From NCBI GenBank assembly GCA_943735955.1, contig OX030956.1, positions 1,454,412 to 1,518,411 on the forward strand: a stretch of 64,000 nucleotides of DNA, given 5' to 3'. A program made the position numbers and the translations under genes. Position 1 is the stretch's first letter. The number at the start of each line of letters is the position of its first letter. Shown one piece after another: positions 39,798 through 52,200 of the stretch. The notes under the pieces are model-generated. The model was given only the letters and a program-made list of their open reading frames with translations. It was not told the DNA's origin and ran no database searches. This DNA comes from Piscicola geometra. Lineage: Eukaryota; Annelida; Clitellata; Hirudinida; Piscicolidae.

Positions 39798-42418
39798 TCA
39801 TCTTCTGCGATCTCTACTGCTCCTTCTCTCCCTTGACCGACTCCTCCTCTTTTTCCTGTCACTACCTTTGCCTCGAGACCTGGAACGCGACCTGTGTATG
39901 TGTGTGTGTGCATGTGTGTGTGTGTGTGTGTGTTTGAGTGGGCACTAGGATTTTGAGCAAAAACATACTTGAAGGAAACAAATAACAAATTACGTAGTAA
40001 AATAAAAAGATAGATAAAGTAAAACCATAAAAGTCCGAACCTTTTCTTATTCCTGCCATAGAGTTCCCTGCGCAGCTCCCTGGAGATGGGTTTGAGGTGC
40101 ATGAAGTTGCAGAAGCCGCCTCTCGTGCACTCGCCCAGCTCGTACTGCCTGCAACACGCCTCCCTGAAGTCAGTCACCTGTTTGTTTTTTCATGGTCCGT
40201 ATTATTCACAGCCTGACAGACGCAGGCCGTGTTACAATGGTTCTGAGAACCATGGTTCTTATGCGCCAGAGGCGCCACTCCACACGACGTACACATCTCT
40301 CAATGCATACGTCACAATCACCGAATCATATACACTAGGTATATGATAATGCACGGTTGCTTGTCAGGGATTCGAACTGGCAACCTTTGAGTTGCAATTA
40401 CGACGTCTACCATCAAAGACATCCCCGCTCCCCGTTTGCATGTCGTGTGGGAGGAAGTGTAGTGGTTGTCAGATTGTATTATACACTTTATTATATGAAT
40501 AACAGTGCCTTATAATATTGTAATGCATTATAATATTTTAATGTAATAAAGTATTCTAATTTATTATAATACATTATATTATAATGTATTATACAGCTAT
40601 AATAGCTCTTGTGAAATTCTTTAAACCTCTACGGATGGCATTCAAATAAAAGTGCGTTTATTGAATGGTGTTTTACGTAACGTTTTTCTAGGACATTTCC
40701 TCTACCCCTATAGCTTTTAAAAAATAAACCCAAACGATGATGATGACGTTGGTTACGAAAGATGCTACTAACAGGAGATAGTTCAGCGACGATGGGACGA
40801 CCACTGAACCAGCGGTTGTTCAGGTCGTTTACTGCCTTCTCGGCTGACTCTTCACTCTCAAACTGTAGGTTGTATAATACGATGGGAAACAAGCCTCACA
40901 AAATGTTCAAAATATTTCTCCCCATTAGCAAGCTCAAATTGATAGCATTAGATTTGAAGATTTATATCTTTAAATATTTTTACAAGGTAGAAAATTATTT
41001 AATTGTTCAACTCGGAAAAAAAAGACTTTTACGCCAACATTTTTTTGTCGTTTAATACGTTCGTTTAATGCGCGTCTTAGGACCGAATATATGGATAAAG
41101 CTTTTTTCTCGAACTTTTTTTAATGGAAGTATAATGTTGTAACTTGCCATGTTCATGACATTTATTATAATTAATATATTTATCACTTACAAAAAAGTTT
41201 AAATGGTTTTTTAACAGCTTTTTTCAGTAACAGATTCATGAAATGTATTAAACCCAAATTACCAGAAAAAATTATTGTTAAATAATAAATATAAAAGATG
41301 AACGAGAATGATTTTTACCTTTACATAAACGTTTCCGAGAAGGTGATCCCCAAGATTGTCACAGACATTCATCTCTTCTATGCGGCCGTACTGAAGGAAA
41401 AATAGAAAAAGTTGTTACATGTTTCAAGTCAAATTCAATTTGGGGAATTTCATAATTTCTAAAAAATTGATGAGAAAATAGAAATATTAGAATTTTGTGA
41501 AATAGAATAAATCTCAAATGTCAGGTCAAACCTTGTGTTCCAGCTCGACAAAGACCTCCTCAAAGAAGTTGTCATATTCCTCTTGGTTCTGAGCCTCCTC
41601 CAAACCACCTGTGCACGTTTGTATACATGTGTGTATGTAAGTCTAAATTAAGTGATAATTTGTGCATACGTTGTTCCTTTTACAAGAAACTAGTGTGTTT
41701 GAATTTTGAAGTTTGAATGATTTTTATGTCTATGTTTAAATTGTGACAAATAGTTCAAACAGCAGCATTTCCGAACTCACATAAAGCGATCAAAAGTAAG
41801 TTTTATAGAGCACAAGCAAGCTTCAAATAATCGATTCTCATAAAACTTTTTACCTATAATCTGGTTAGGTGTGTAAAGATGGATGACGCTGGTGGATGTG
41901 GTAAGCATTCAACAATTATAAAATCGAGTCTATTTTGTCCTATTAATATACAGCCCCATCGATTTAAATGGAAGAAAAGACGCGTCATGTTTAGGAAGAC
42001 GACTTACTGAGTTTATTTTCTCCTGTAGTAGCTTGCGCGGTGTTCAAGGGGTTGAGGTAGAGGCCCTGGAGAAGGATGGTTTGACTGAAAGTGGGTTTGT
42101 TATGCAAACGTGAGCACCTGTCGCCATGTCTGCAAGCGCCGATCTTGAAGAAGAAAGAGCAGTTGACTCTGTTTTAAACGTCGGTGAACGGATTAGCTAG
42201 AATGTATTTGATAGATTAAAGTTACTAATGCCCTGTATATGGAATTTTGGAAATGAATGAATATTATTAATTATCAAAATTGAAATTTATTCGAATATCG
42301 ATCATTTTTTGAAACTACCGATAAAAGAAAATTGAATAAACAAAATAAATAAAGGATTTTTAATATTTAGATACCTATCTTTTTCAGTTCCAAAAATGGA
42401 TGCTAAATATTCCGCCAT
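39798..42418 (-). CDS. U2AF1: Splicing factor U2AF small subunit (U2AF35), complete, 224 residues
   Basis: U2AF35 recognises the AG of the 3' splice site as partner of the large U2AF subunit in the nucleus. Seven exons in gene order: 42418-42375, 42168-42008, 41608-41532, 41390-41319, 40862-40773, 40177-40041, 39891-39798, with exact phase agreement. The start [15 protein letters not shown] is the family's. Zinc finger 1 is [20 protein letters not shown]. The UHM/RRM-like domain includes [18 protein letters not shown] and [18 protein letters not shown]. Zinc finger 2 is [20 protein letters not shown], followed by [15 protein letters not shown] and a short RS tail ending SRDRRR. The length is close to the usual 220-240. 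The acceptor of exon 6 lacks a pyrimidine tract and abuts a SINE. The first exon lies 422 bases from the start of the divergent RPB5-like gene. Confidence 0.96.
40190..40435 (-). mobile_element. tRNA-derived SINE in U2AF1 intron 5
   Basis: On the minus strand a tRNA-like head is visible, with an A-box-like TTTGATGGTAGACG (40416-40403) and a B box AGTTCGAATCC (40377-40367) at tRNA-like spacing. A GC-richer body follows, and the sequence ends in an A-rich stretch next to the acceptor of U2AF1 exon 6 at 40178. The downstream limit is approximate, and the family could not be named. Confidence 0.6.
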
Positions 42419-42840
42419 CTCGAATAACTACCCTAAAATCGTCAAAACTAAGAAGCATAGACAGTTTTTAAAATATGAAGAATTTGAAAGAGAAAAAGAA
42501 TTTTTTTAATATTTATGAAATTATTTATTGTAATAATTTTTCGCAGTCAATGTAAAATTATTCAAACAATAAAAGTATAAACATAACATTTTTTTTAAAT
42601 ATGTAGGATTTTTTTAGAATATTATTTCACATTTCAAATTAATTTTTTATTTCACTTTAGATGGATTTTAATAATACTTACTCATACATTTTAATATTTA
42701 CTTTTTAAATTATTTCTAAGAACGATAATAAAGGATATTATCAGCATGAACTTTTTTGAAATGTAATCCGTTTTTATAATATCACAGACACATATTAGCA
42801 GTTTCAGTTGTAAAAAAATTTAATAATAATAAACTTCAAA
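42419..42840. promoter_or_regulatory. Shared intergenic promoter region, U2AF1 / RPB5-like
   Basis: Only 422 bases separate two start codons pointing away from each other, so both promoters and both 5' UTRs must lie here. The sequence is AT-rich with no obvious TATA box at a fixed distance or CpG-rich core. Confidence 0.55.
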
Positions 42841-45301
42841 ATGAGTGAGATTAGCGAATTTTATGCTACATGGAGAATATTGAAAACGATTTTTGAGGTT
42901 TATTTATTCATTTACTTATAATCTTAAAAAATTAAAGTATATAAATGGATTTTAAATATAGTAATATAAATCAATATAAAAATATTTTTTAATGTTGTTT
43001 ATTAGGTATCAATTGGTTATAAATACCTTATTGATTCATATTGCACTAAAATAAAATAATTAATGCATCTTAATAAATACCTTTAGATGTGCACTGACAG
43101 AGGCTACATGGTTTCTCATTTGTTATTGGATCAAACATTAGAAGAATTTAAAGAAAAATATAAAAACAGGTATAAAGGTTGAACAACTGTTGGACAAATC
43201 TTATGAGTTTTTCTAGTTTTAATCACAATTCTTTTGACTCAATCACTGCAGTCTTCCTTCAAAACAAGATCTCATTTACACATTCAAACACTCTTTCATC
43301 CCAAATGGTTGGCTTTTAATTATTCATTAGTATTTAAAAATAAATTTTCTCATTTCAATTTCGATAAAAAACTACAGTATGTTGTTTTGACAATGTTTCC
43401 CATTCTTTCAGATAAGATATGTGTCTTTTTCAGCATAGAAACAGTCAGCAACAATGAAGTCAGAAGCATCATGTCTCGAATGGAGGTGGCTTCAGGATTA
43501 TCATTATATGATTCTAATATTTGAAATTAAAACCACTAACTTTTCGTTTGAAATGTATTCATAATTAAATAATACCTAGCTGTGCACTAGTTGAGGATTT
43601 TTCACTAAATGTTTCATCTGCAGGAACTTAAAGTGAACAAGGCGGTGGTTGTGCTCTCTGGTGAAATGAAAATAACTCCAGGAGCTAGAAAAGTAGCCTT
43701 TTAGTTTTTTTAGTTATAATACATAATTATTTTTTTTAAATGCAGACTATACAATGTTTAAACCTAAATATCTATAAAAACTTTTTTTTACATTTTTTAT
43801 TTTGCTCCAAACTACATCCATTGTCCATCACTCATATTCTCCCTCCATCCCTCTTTTCATCTATCACAGCTGATGGAAGAATCGGCTCCTGAATTCTTTT
43901 TCGACTGTTTTCTTGAAAGTGAACTCCTCGTCAACATCACACACCACGAGGTTTTTAAGACCTTAATCACTGCCTTTTTTCATGAATTTATTTACGTGGG
44001 TCGATGGGGTAAAATTGACCATCATCAATATCGTCATTTTTAAAAGCATCATCATCATGATCACCATCATGGTCATCACCTTCATCATTTAAACAATTTT
44101 CTCAGTGAAATGACAAACCTTCACCACTGCAGCTAGTGCCGGAGCATCAGGTTCTCAGCCAGGATGAGGCACAGAATGTCTTGCTGACCTAGTCTGCACA
44201 ATTAGTATTTTTTACTTTTGATAATAAAATTAAACACAATTTTTTTCGCAAAATTTGCTTTTTTAGTAACAATAAATTATTTTTGCAAATGAAATATTTT
44301 TATAAATATTGACTTCTCTATCCATCGCAAAGCATCTCCCCCACCAACGACACAACAGCAAAGCCAAACAAAGTCAACTCCCGCGCATCCTGAAGAGCGA
44401 CCCGATTTGCAGGTACTTCAGCATGAGGCCTGGACAGGTAAGGTGCCACTACATTCATTTAATGGTTATTTACTTTTATATAGTTATGTTGTTTACCTGT
44501 ATTTAGTGTTGTTGTTGTTGTTGCTTCTCTCTTGCTGGTGTTATTCTTTTCTTTGCTGTTGGCTTTTATTTAAACATCGTAAATGAACTATTGAAAGCGT
44601 TCTTGACCAAGCATGTAGGTTTATTTGAAATGTCAAACAAGGAAGCTATGAAGAATTTTGATGAATCATGGGGGGAAAAAATACTTGGTCTCAAAGCGCT
44701 AACTGCTCCACTGTTTTGTTCGGGTGTTTTAAAACCATCACGTGGAACTACAGAAGTAATATGGCACCACTATGATGGTCGATAAACTATTCATGTCATG
44801 AAAAAGATTCTAACTCAGTTCCCAAGTTTTAAGCTTCAAGAATAGAGATAAGATTTCTCAGACGAACACTAAAGTCCAACTTTAAAAACTTCATTCCATA
44901 TGAAAACGTTACGGTAGATAAACAACTAATAGCGTTTTGTGGAAAATTTAAACAGATTCTGACAAAGTTTTTTTCATACTCCATTGTATTTGTTACAAAA
45001 TTATGGAGTCTAAATGGATTCTAAAGATCCCAGGCGTGATTTCGGTAGCGATATCCCCCTAGGGTTAACCTTTTAACAATACAAACACATTGCTTCCAAG
45101 ACGGCTTTATGATATCCTGTTTCAGAATAAGCCGCCCTGTGAATTTTGATTTGCTTTCGTAGAATAAAACTTATTTGCATGCTTTTATTATTATTAATAA
45201 TAATATTATTATGATAAATTGTTTTAAATAATCAGATTGTGAAGATAACGAGAAAGAGCGAAACAGCGGGAATCTATGTCACATACAGAATCGTCTACTG
45301 A
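42841..45301 (+). CDS. POLR2E: RPB5-like shared RNA polymerase subunit (RPABC1), complete, 207 residues
   Basis: RPB5 is common to RNA polymerases I, II and III and forms the lower jaw. Nine exons with exact phases: 42841-42897, 43087-43169, 43252-43307, 43412-43485, 43624-43692, 43870-43950, 44133-44191, 44359-44437, 45236-45301. The start resembles the family (MSEISEFYATWRILKTIFE, then MCTDRGYMVSHLLLDQTLEE). The C-terminal assembly domain is clear: ELLVNITHHE, LVPEHQVLS, QLPRILKSDPICRYFSMRPG, then KITRKSETAGIYVTYRIVY. The length of 207 fits the usual 210 or so. The N-terminal jaw half is unusually divergent: the normally well kept LTVLVAHNDDPTDQMFVFF region reads LIYTFKHSFIPNDKICVFF. It may be a fast-evolving sole copy or a second paralogue. 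The last intron carries a piggyBac remnant. Confidence 0.93.
44590..45069 (+). mobile_element. Decayed piggyBac-family transposon with right terminal repeat
   Basis: Two transposase-like pieces lie in order: GLKALTAPLFCSGVLKPSRG (about 44691-44750) and IPYENVTVDKQLIAFCGKFK followed by a KLWSLNG-like stretch (about 44896-45022). The second resembles the catalytic DE-Q-L-I-x-F-R-G-R block of piggyBac transposases. At 45050-45069 the sequence ATATCCCCCTAGGGTTAACC reads in reverse TTAACCCTAGGGGGATAT, the TTAA target plus a CCCTAG-type piggyBac end. Much of the transposase between the motif and the end is deleted, frames are broken, and no left end was found. It lies in the last intron of the RPB5-like gene. 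Confidence 0.6.
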
Positions 45302-46231
45302 TTTGTCTCATCAATAAATCCTTTTGTAAATACAATAAAAGGAAAAAAATTCTTCGTGCTTTTAAATATTTTTTTATATCTCAAAAAACTGGTCTAAATT
45401 GGTTGCGATGTGTTCAGCAAGGATATACAAAGCAGCCTTGAGAATTCAAATTTAAAAAGTGATGAAGTGTTTAACAGCGTCGTGAAATTCATCAAGCCTC
45501 ACCTATGAAACACTCTATACCGAAAGATACTCTGTATGTACTGAAAGTTTTCTCAAGTAAGGTATGGCTGTCGGCTTTTATGGATGCTTAAAATGTCTTG
45601 GTAATCCGCTACAGATTGCCTAGGAATCCTTTGAGTGTTGAATGCGTAACAAGTTCATGGCAAGTAAATTGCTCGCGTTGAACTCTTTTAGATCATTCAT
45701 TCATCAGCTTGTTTGAAGCCCCCTCCCCACCATCGATATTCCTTTCTTACTTCCTTTATGGTGTGATTTAAATTGTTTCTTGATGGTTTTGAATTTAGTT
45801 CTAGTGCTATATATGATAGCTTATTATTTTTATAGATTTTTTCGTGTATAGATAAGATACATGCATGAGCGCCAGTGCAAAGCCATATTATATGTATAAA
45901 TTATACATTATATTATACATTGTATAATACAGCTGTCTATATAAGCAATTTTCTGAGAGAGTTCTACAGAGATTATTCGTCCCACTACAGGAAACTTTCA
46001 ATAGTTTCAAATGGTTTATAAAATTATAAAAAATAGTCATTGAACCTATAAAATAGATTTAAAAAATAATTAAAAGTAGTGTTAATAAAGCAAAGTTTTA
46101 TGTTAAAGGACAAAAACGATATTTATTTCATCATAGTTTTTCAGATTAATGCATGAAAAATTTTTAATAAACGTCTAGAAAAATAATAATTGACAAATCA
46201 TTTGTATTATTTAATGAATTCGTGTTGAAGT
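45302..46231. other. Gap between the RPB5-like gene and the Ig receptor, with possible hAT-like remnant
   Basis: At about 45456-45500 one frame reads SDEVFNSVVKFIKPHL, which faintly resembles the middle of ZBED/hAT-type transposase-derived proteins (conserved VVK-x-x-N-x-I-K). The surrounding frames are broken. A short palindrome-like TATAATGTAT run lies at 45885-45935. The Ig receptor promoter should lie at the right end. No TATA box is assigned. Confidence 0.3.
45313..45318 (+). promoter_or_regulatory. Poly(A) signal of the RPB5-like gene
   Basis: AATAAA 11 bases after the stop codon, with a second at 45334-45339. Either would give a very short 3' UTR. Confidence 0.45.
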
Positions 46232-49200
46232 ATGTCTCTGTTGACTCGCGGAGTAGAACTTGTTTGTCTTTTTCTCTTCTTCGCTTCGAATCCTACCTCA
46301 AGTCGCAAGCTCAGATCTGGTATTTCATTATTAATATTCATTAAATTATAACAGTTCAATTTTGAATGTTTTAGTACTATTTTTAACCCAGCTGGAATGT
46401 AAGAGTAGTTTTATTTCGTTTTTACTAATTCAATTGAATTTGAAGAGAAAGCGCTATAGAAATCTATTTGATTGATTGATTGAATAGATTCCATAATATT
46501 TTATCAAATAATTTATTAGTTGAAAAATTGTTTGAAAAATAAATGTAAAAGCTTTAAATTTTTTATATTTCTTTACTCAAGAGTCTGACGCCACGAGCAA
46601 CGTGTTTTATTACATTCTTTTATCTTCTTAACGTATTCTGACCCTCTCCAACTTTCTGTCTATTGAACTTTCTCAATGTATTCTTTGCAAGTGCTTATCC
46701 TTTCCTTCCGGGACTTACTGATAGGGTTTGAGAAAACGTATTCTTTGAAGTGGAAAGAAAAGTCACCGATTCTAAACATTTTATTACATAGTTAAGATTT
46801 TTAAAATATTTTTTTTCCAATAGTCTAAATACTAAATGAAAAAGTATTTGTACAGTAGATTCAAGCTATAAAATTGTTAAATTATAGTGATTTAAATATG
46901 CTTATTAGTGGGTTAACTTATTTGAATGGGTGGTCAGTTAGTGAGTGAAGGCATGGCGGCTTTAAAAACCTAGATACTAAAAATAGCAATAATTCTGAAA
47001 TTATTGCGATGTTTTTATGAATATTACTTGAAACAACTAAATGGGGAAAAAGGATAACTAGGCTAGAGAATGGAAAAATTAATAATAAAAACACGTAAGA
47101 CAGCAATTGAATAAAGTAGATAAAAATTCATGGAATCTACTAGGATAGTTGTGTGTAGCGGAGATAAGAATAGAGAATCGAAAGTTTCTCTTTGAATTGA
47201 TGGTTGTAATGAAGGTCTAAAGAATGGCCTGACAACACGCAACACAAAAATTGAATATTGTGAAGTAAATATTTTTAATCAGTTTTATGATTTGGAAATT
47301 CTTATTTTAAGTCCGCGGGTTTTCTTTTTCTATGATGGTTATGTGGATGTATTTGTGGAACTTTGTGTAGTGTGTATTTAAATTTAGTTCTGAAGTATAA
47401 ATTTTAATTGATAAAATTTATTGTAAACTCTCTTTAGCATTAAAATACCAAAATCCTTTAATTTGTAATGGAAGAAATAGAAAAGATCAAATGTAACAAT
47501 AGCGGTTAAAACAACCCTCATAATTATGAACCCACATAAATGATCAATTGATTGTCAAATTGAATATGGTTTATGTCAAGAATTATATGCATATAAATAG
47601 AGTGAGTCAATGAATGATAGTAAATAAGACAATGCGCAATATCTCAATAACAGTACTGCAATCACTTAACCGAAAATAAAAATACAAACTACAAAACATT
47701 TTTCTTAATAACTTAGAAATTGCAAGAATTTTTTCTCTAAATATGTTAGCGGAACTTTTAAAAATGAAAAAATCAACATTTATAAACAGTCATTTCTTTA
47801 ATTCTCACGAGGTTATAAACCAGGGAAAACGTTACTCCATTCATATTAACGAATGCAGTCATTCAGCACTTCTTCATTTAAAACTCATAATCCGTACGTT
47901 TCTTAATGCAAGCCTGGTCAGTAAGCAAGTCTTTATGTTTCTTGTTAGCGCCAGTAAGCTTGGTTAGTTGACTAGCAAACAATAAATATGTGGTAGTGTG
48001 ATAGTAGTGTTGTAGATGTTATGGTAGTTCCTTGATAGTAGAAATAGAAGTTTTGGTAATATTGTCGTAGATTTAGTCTTAGTTTGGAATTTAAAATTGC
48101 GATATTTTAAATATTTAAAGTATTATTGGCAGTATAAAGTTGTTTCTAGTAATTTAATTACGATTTTTTGCTTTGTGCTACTGTGGAAATCGAACCAATA
48201 AGCCGCGATTCGTTGACCACTCAACCAACCATCCGTCGCTAGTTCGGTATCATTCCTCAAAAGAATCATTACTACACACCATTTATAAGTTTTGGAAACA
48301 TGCCACTTGAATGATAAAAGGCACAACAATTCCTAATCAAAATATTAAATTGCCACTGCATTTTGTTTATTAAAAAACGTAGTTTGAAATATTCTTTAAT
48401 TTTCAAAATTATAAAAAAATTTGAAACTATCTACGCTGTGATACTATGACAAGTTTTGCTCCAAGTATAATTTTTAATGCTTTTCAAAAATAACAATTGA
48501 GAATAAATTTTATTTATATATAAAAATTTAATTGTTCCAAAAAGTTAAAGTTTAACTTTTATTAATTAAAATAATTTATTTTTAAACATTATTTTAATTT
48601 TAATCTTCAAATAAAAATATATTTCTTTGAGTATGCTTGTTTAATTTATATTTTTCTAATTCTATTCTATATTTATTAAAATTTATTTAATTGAAACGCA
48701 TTATAAGAAAGTAATAAATAAAAATATATTTCTTTGAGTATGCTTGTTTAATTTATATTTTTCTAATTCTATTCATATTTATTAAAATTTATTTGATTGA
48801 AACGAATTATAAGTAATAAATTTTAAAGTTAAAAGTTTTATTGAGATGTAAACCTATATTTTATTCTTCTAAAACTGATTTTTATTTCATTTATTTATTT
48901 GATCTATGTGATGAGCTGAAATCAACTCAATTTATTTATATTAATTAAATAAAATTCAAAAGTATAATTTTATGAAACTAATTCATTCAAAAAGACCTAA
49001 AAACATTTTTGTATTTCATAGAATGAAAAACTATAATATGATAAATGTTAGTGAACTAATAAGTAAAATTTTAACGCTTTCTAAAAAAATTAGTTTTATA
49101 ATGAAATTTTTTAAATTGTCACGCCATAAAATTACTTTAAAAATTCTGATTCATAAATACATGAAGACGCTAAATTAGATTGTCCATATCTTGAAAAAAA

Positions 49201-52200
49201 TATATACAAGCGTTTTTTTTCTTCGAAAAATAGGAAAACAATTATTCTAAACTATAAAGTAATAATTCATCCAATAGATTTTGTTATTTGAAATGTTTTT
49301 TGTCACCTTGTGACGCTGTAGTTAACATTATCATATGACTTAAATTTACGTTATTTTTTTATCTAAATCGAATTTTGAAATGCGGAAAACTGACATATAA
49401 ATATTTATTATAAAACTAAAAGTAGTAAATACTTCATTTTTATATAAAAAAAAAGACTTTAACCTTGATTATTTTTTACACATATCTACTTTTTAATTCG
49501 TTTACAAAGTCTTAAGATATATATATGAAAAAAAAAATAAAGAAAGTATTCTAAAAAAACTAAAACTGAAAAAGTATAAAATTATTTAAAATCGGAAATA
49601 TTAAGATAACATAATAGTAGATATTTAATTAATGAAAACTCAATGTTAAATATCTATGAAAAATGAAAAAAACTAATAAACCAAAATTTTCATAAAAACA
49701 AGTATTCTTAGTGTATTAAGGGGACTAGACAGTTTTGAATAATAGAGATAATGGTAGCACTCAAAGTTTAAATCGCTTAAGCCGAGAGATCTTGGGAAAC
49801 GGCCTATGCTTTACTATTTTAATGTATGACATACAGTATGGTCCATAATAGACTATTAATTATATTAATCTGAAAATAATAATGAGAATGTTTAGTGAAT
49901 GTATTAAACATAAATAAAATAAAAAATTTACGATGTTTTAATTTATTTTCATTGACAAAAGAAAAAACTTCAAGTTATAATTTAACCCGTGACTAAAAGT
50001 ATTGTAAATAAATTTATATACATTTTTTATAATTAAACTAAATTTTTAAACGTCATCCGAAAAAAATGTGTAAACTCATAAAATAACTATGTAATTATTT
50101 TAAATCCTTGATCATCAATAATTTTTATGGCAAACTTCGGCAAGTTTATCAAAGATTATTAAGTTGTATGAGTGGCTTCACGACTAATCCATGCCTTCAG
50201 CTTTTAATCCATATAATGCCAAGTTGTCTTCTAAGCATATACTTAATATCTGTGCCCACTCCTTAGCCTTATTCATGAGTTCTATGGGAAAGTTTTTCGA
50301 GGAAAGTCCTAATTATATGCTGAGATTAATTTATGATTGTCTAATGTGAGTGTACTCAGACACGTGGAAAAAAAATTTAACGCAGAAAAAAATTATTTAA
50401 AAAAATATGTTTGATATTGGCACACTTAAATGAAGGGACAAGAAAAGAAGCACATAAACTACAAATATTCGCAGTGAGTTGAATACATGAAGTTAAAATA
50501 AAACGTTCAAAATCCCAAGCAAAATAAAACTTAAATTTATAGAAAAACAAAAAAAAACAAGTATGGAAAACATAAATACGCAGTTTTGGAAAAAAAACTA
50601 AAACACACAAACGCGCACAAAAAAACAAAGACAAACTTCAGCGCAGGGAAATAAAAGGCTGACAAAATCCTCGAAAGCATGATTAAAAGGGAATTCCGGC
50701 AAAGTAACCCGCTCAGATAATTATATGGTGCAGAATTAATTCTTAATACTTACGTATGCGTCTTTGTCTCTGCTTGTGTGGGTGTCTTTATGTGTATTCC
50801 TATATATGTATATTTTCTCCACTGACGTGTGTGGCATAAAATGAAAAGCAATCATTTGACTGCTGAGCCACCGTCGTTCCACTCAGTATGATTGCATTCC
50901 ATCATCAACCTTGATGACCTTACCACTTATTACATTCAAAAAGCTATACAATTTCTCTTTAGCAACAAAAGCCCTCTTGTGACGGACTTATAGCTGAGAT
51001 TTATAGAAAGAAGGTAATATTAAAAATAAAGGTTTACGTTGATATGGAATGAGTTAATATCCAAAGAAACACACAAACGTGAAAAAAAGAAACTACCTGT
51101 GTATGTTTATAAAAACTGAAATGTGAGTAAGTAAATATCAATTAGAGATTCAAGATTTCAAAAGTTGAAGAAGTTTTTTGAGCTTTCAAAACTCTCGAGA
51201 AAATTGTTCTTTATTAGTTTGGAGAAGAAAAAGAAGATAGGGTTTAACGATTCTTGAACTTGGCTTTAAAACTACAGGAAAGTTCAGATGTCAAAAATAA
51301 AAAGACAATAAAAAAGACATAAAAAAACAACTATAATGAACATTTTTCGTTTTAAGTTTTGAGACTAAAAGGAAGAGTACATTATTCATTTTCCAGTGAT
51401 AACGTTACGAAAAGTATTTGTTCAGGCTAGACAAATGCACACTCGTCATAAGTACCTTCCATTGTTCTTAATTGCCTTTCACAATTTACATCAACGCTCA
51501 AAAGAAATGTATTGTTTGATTCAAAAATCTTAAATTAATTAAAATCACTAAAACATAGAATTTTTAAAAACTTAAATAAATAACACTGGTTTATAAAAAT
51601 AAATATTATTAACTACTAAAACAAACAAAAAACTAATTATACAATTTAAAAAAAACTAACATCCATTAATATATATTTTGAAAAGCTACTCCACTTTCCA
51701 CACAGTTCCAGTGACGGAAACACAGGAAACGGAACTGCTGAGCAACAGCGTCGAGTACATCCTGTCGGTGGTGACGATTGCAAGGGGTGACACTGCAGTT
51801 TTGCATTGCAGCTTTGACGCCATCATCCAGACTCTGCCGAATGCTAATGTAAATGGTGGTTGATCTGTGATGGTGTAGTTGTTGGGGAATGGGTTGAGAA
51901 AAAGTGTTGTTGAGAATGATTCTTATGATTCTGGTCTTGTTGGTAGTGATGCTTATGTTTCTGGTGTTGTTGCTAATGATGCTGTTGCCAAATATTTTAA
52001 TTCGTGTTATGTTTTCACTTCAGTTCAGTAAAAACAAAAAAATTGCTAAAGGCTTGTGTGAAGAATGGTTTTTTCAATATTCAATTTTTTGTGTTGTTCA
52101 TGCAGTACTGCTTGCCAATTGTTATTGAACATAGAATAGATCTAGTGAAAAATATTTTCAATATCTTTTTCTAAACATATAATCAATATTATTCATTTAT

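Noticed and set aside
45020..45110. Mitochondrial or rRNA insertion suggested by CCCCCTAGGGTTAAC
   Set aside because: Similarity to the rRNA GTTACCCTAGGGGATAAC motif does not extend; the piggyBac end explains it better, with transposase pieces adjacent.
46210..46320. SINE head based on the GCTTCGAATCC B-box-like motif
   Set aside because: The same sequence is a good signal peptide exon whose phase fits the Ig receptor, and no A box lies at the right distance.
48170..48245. Functional tRNA gene on the minus strand
   Set aside because: A and B boxes are visible but no complete cloverleaf with a paired acceptor stem.
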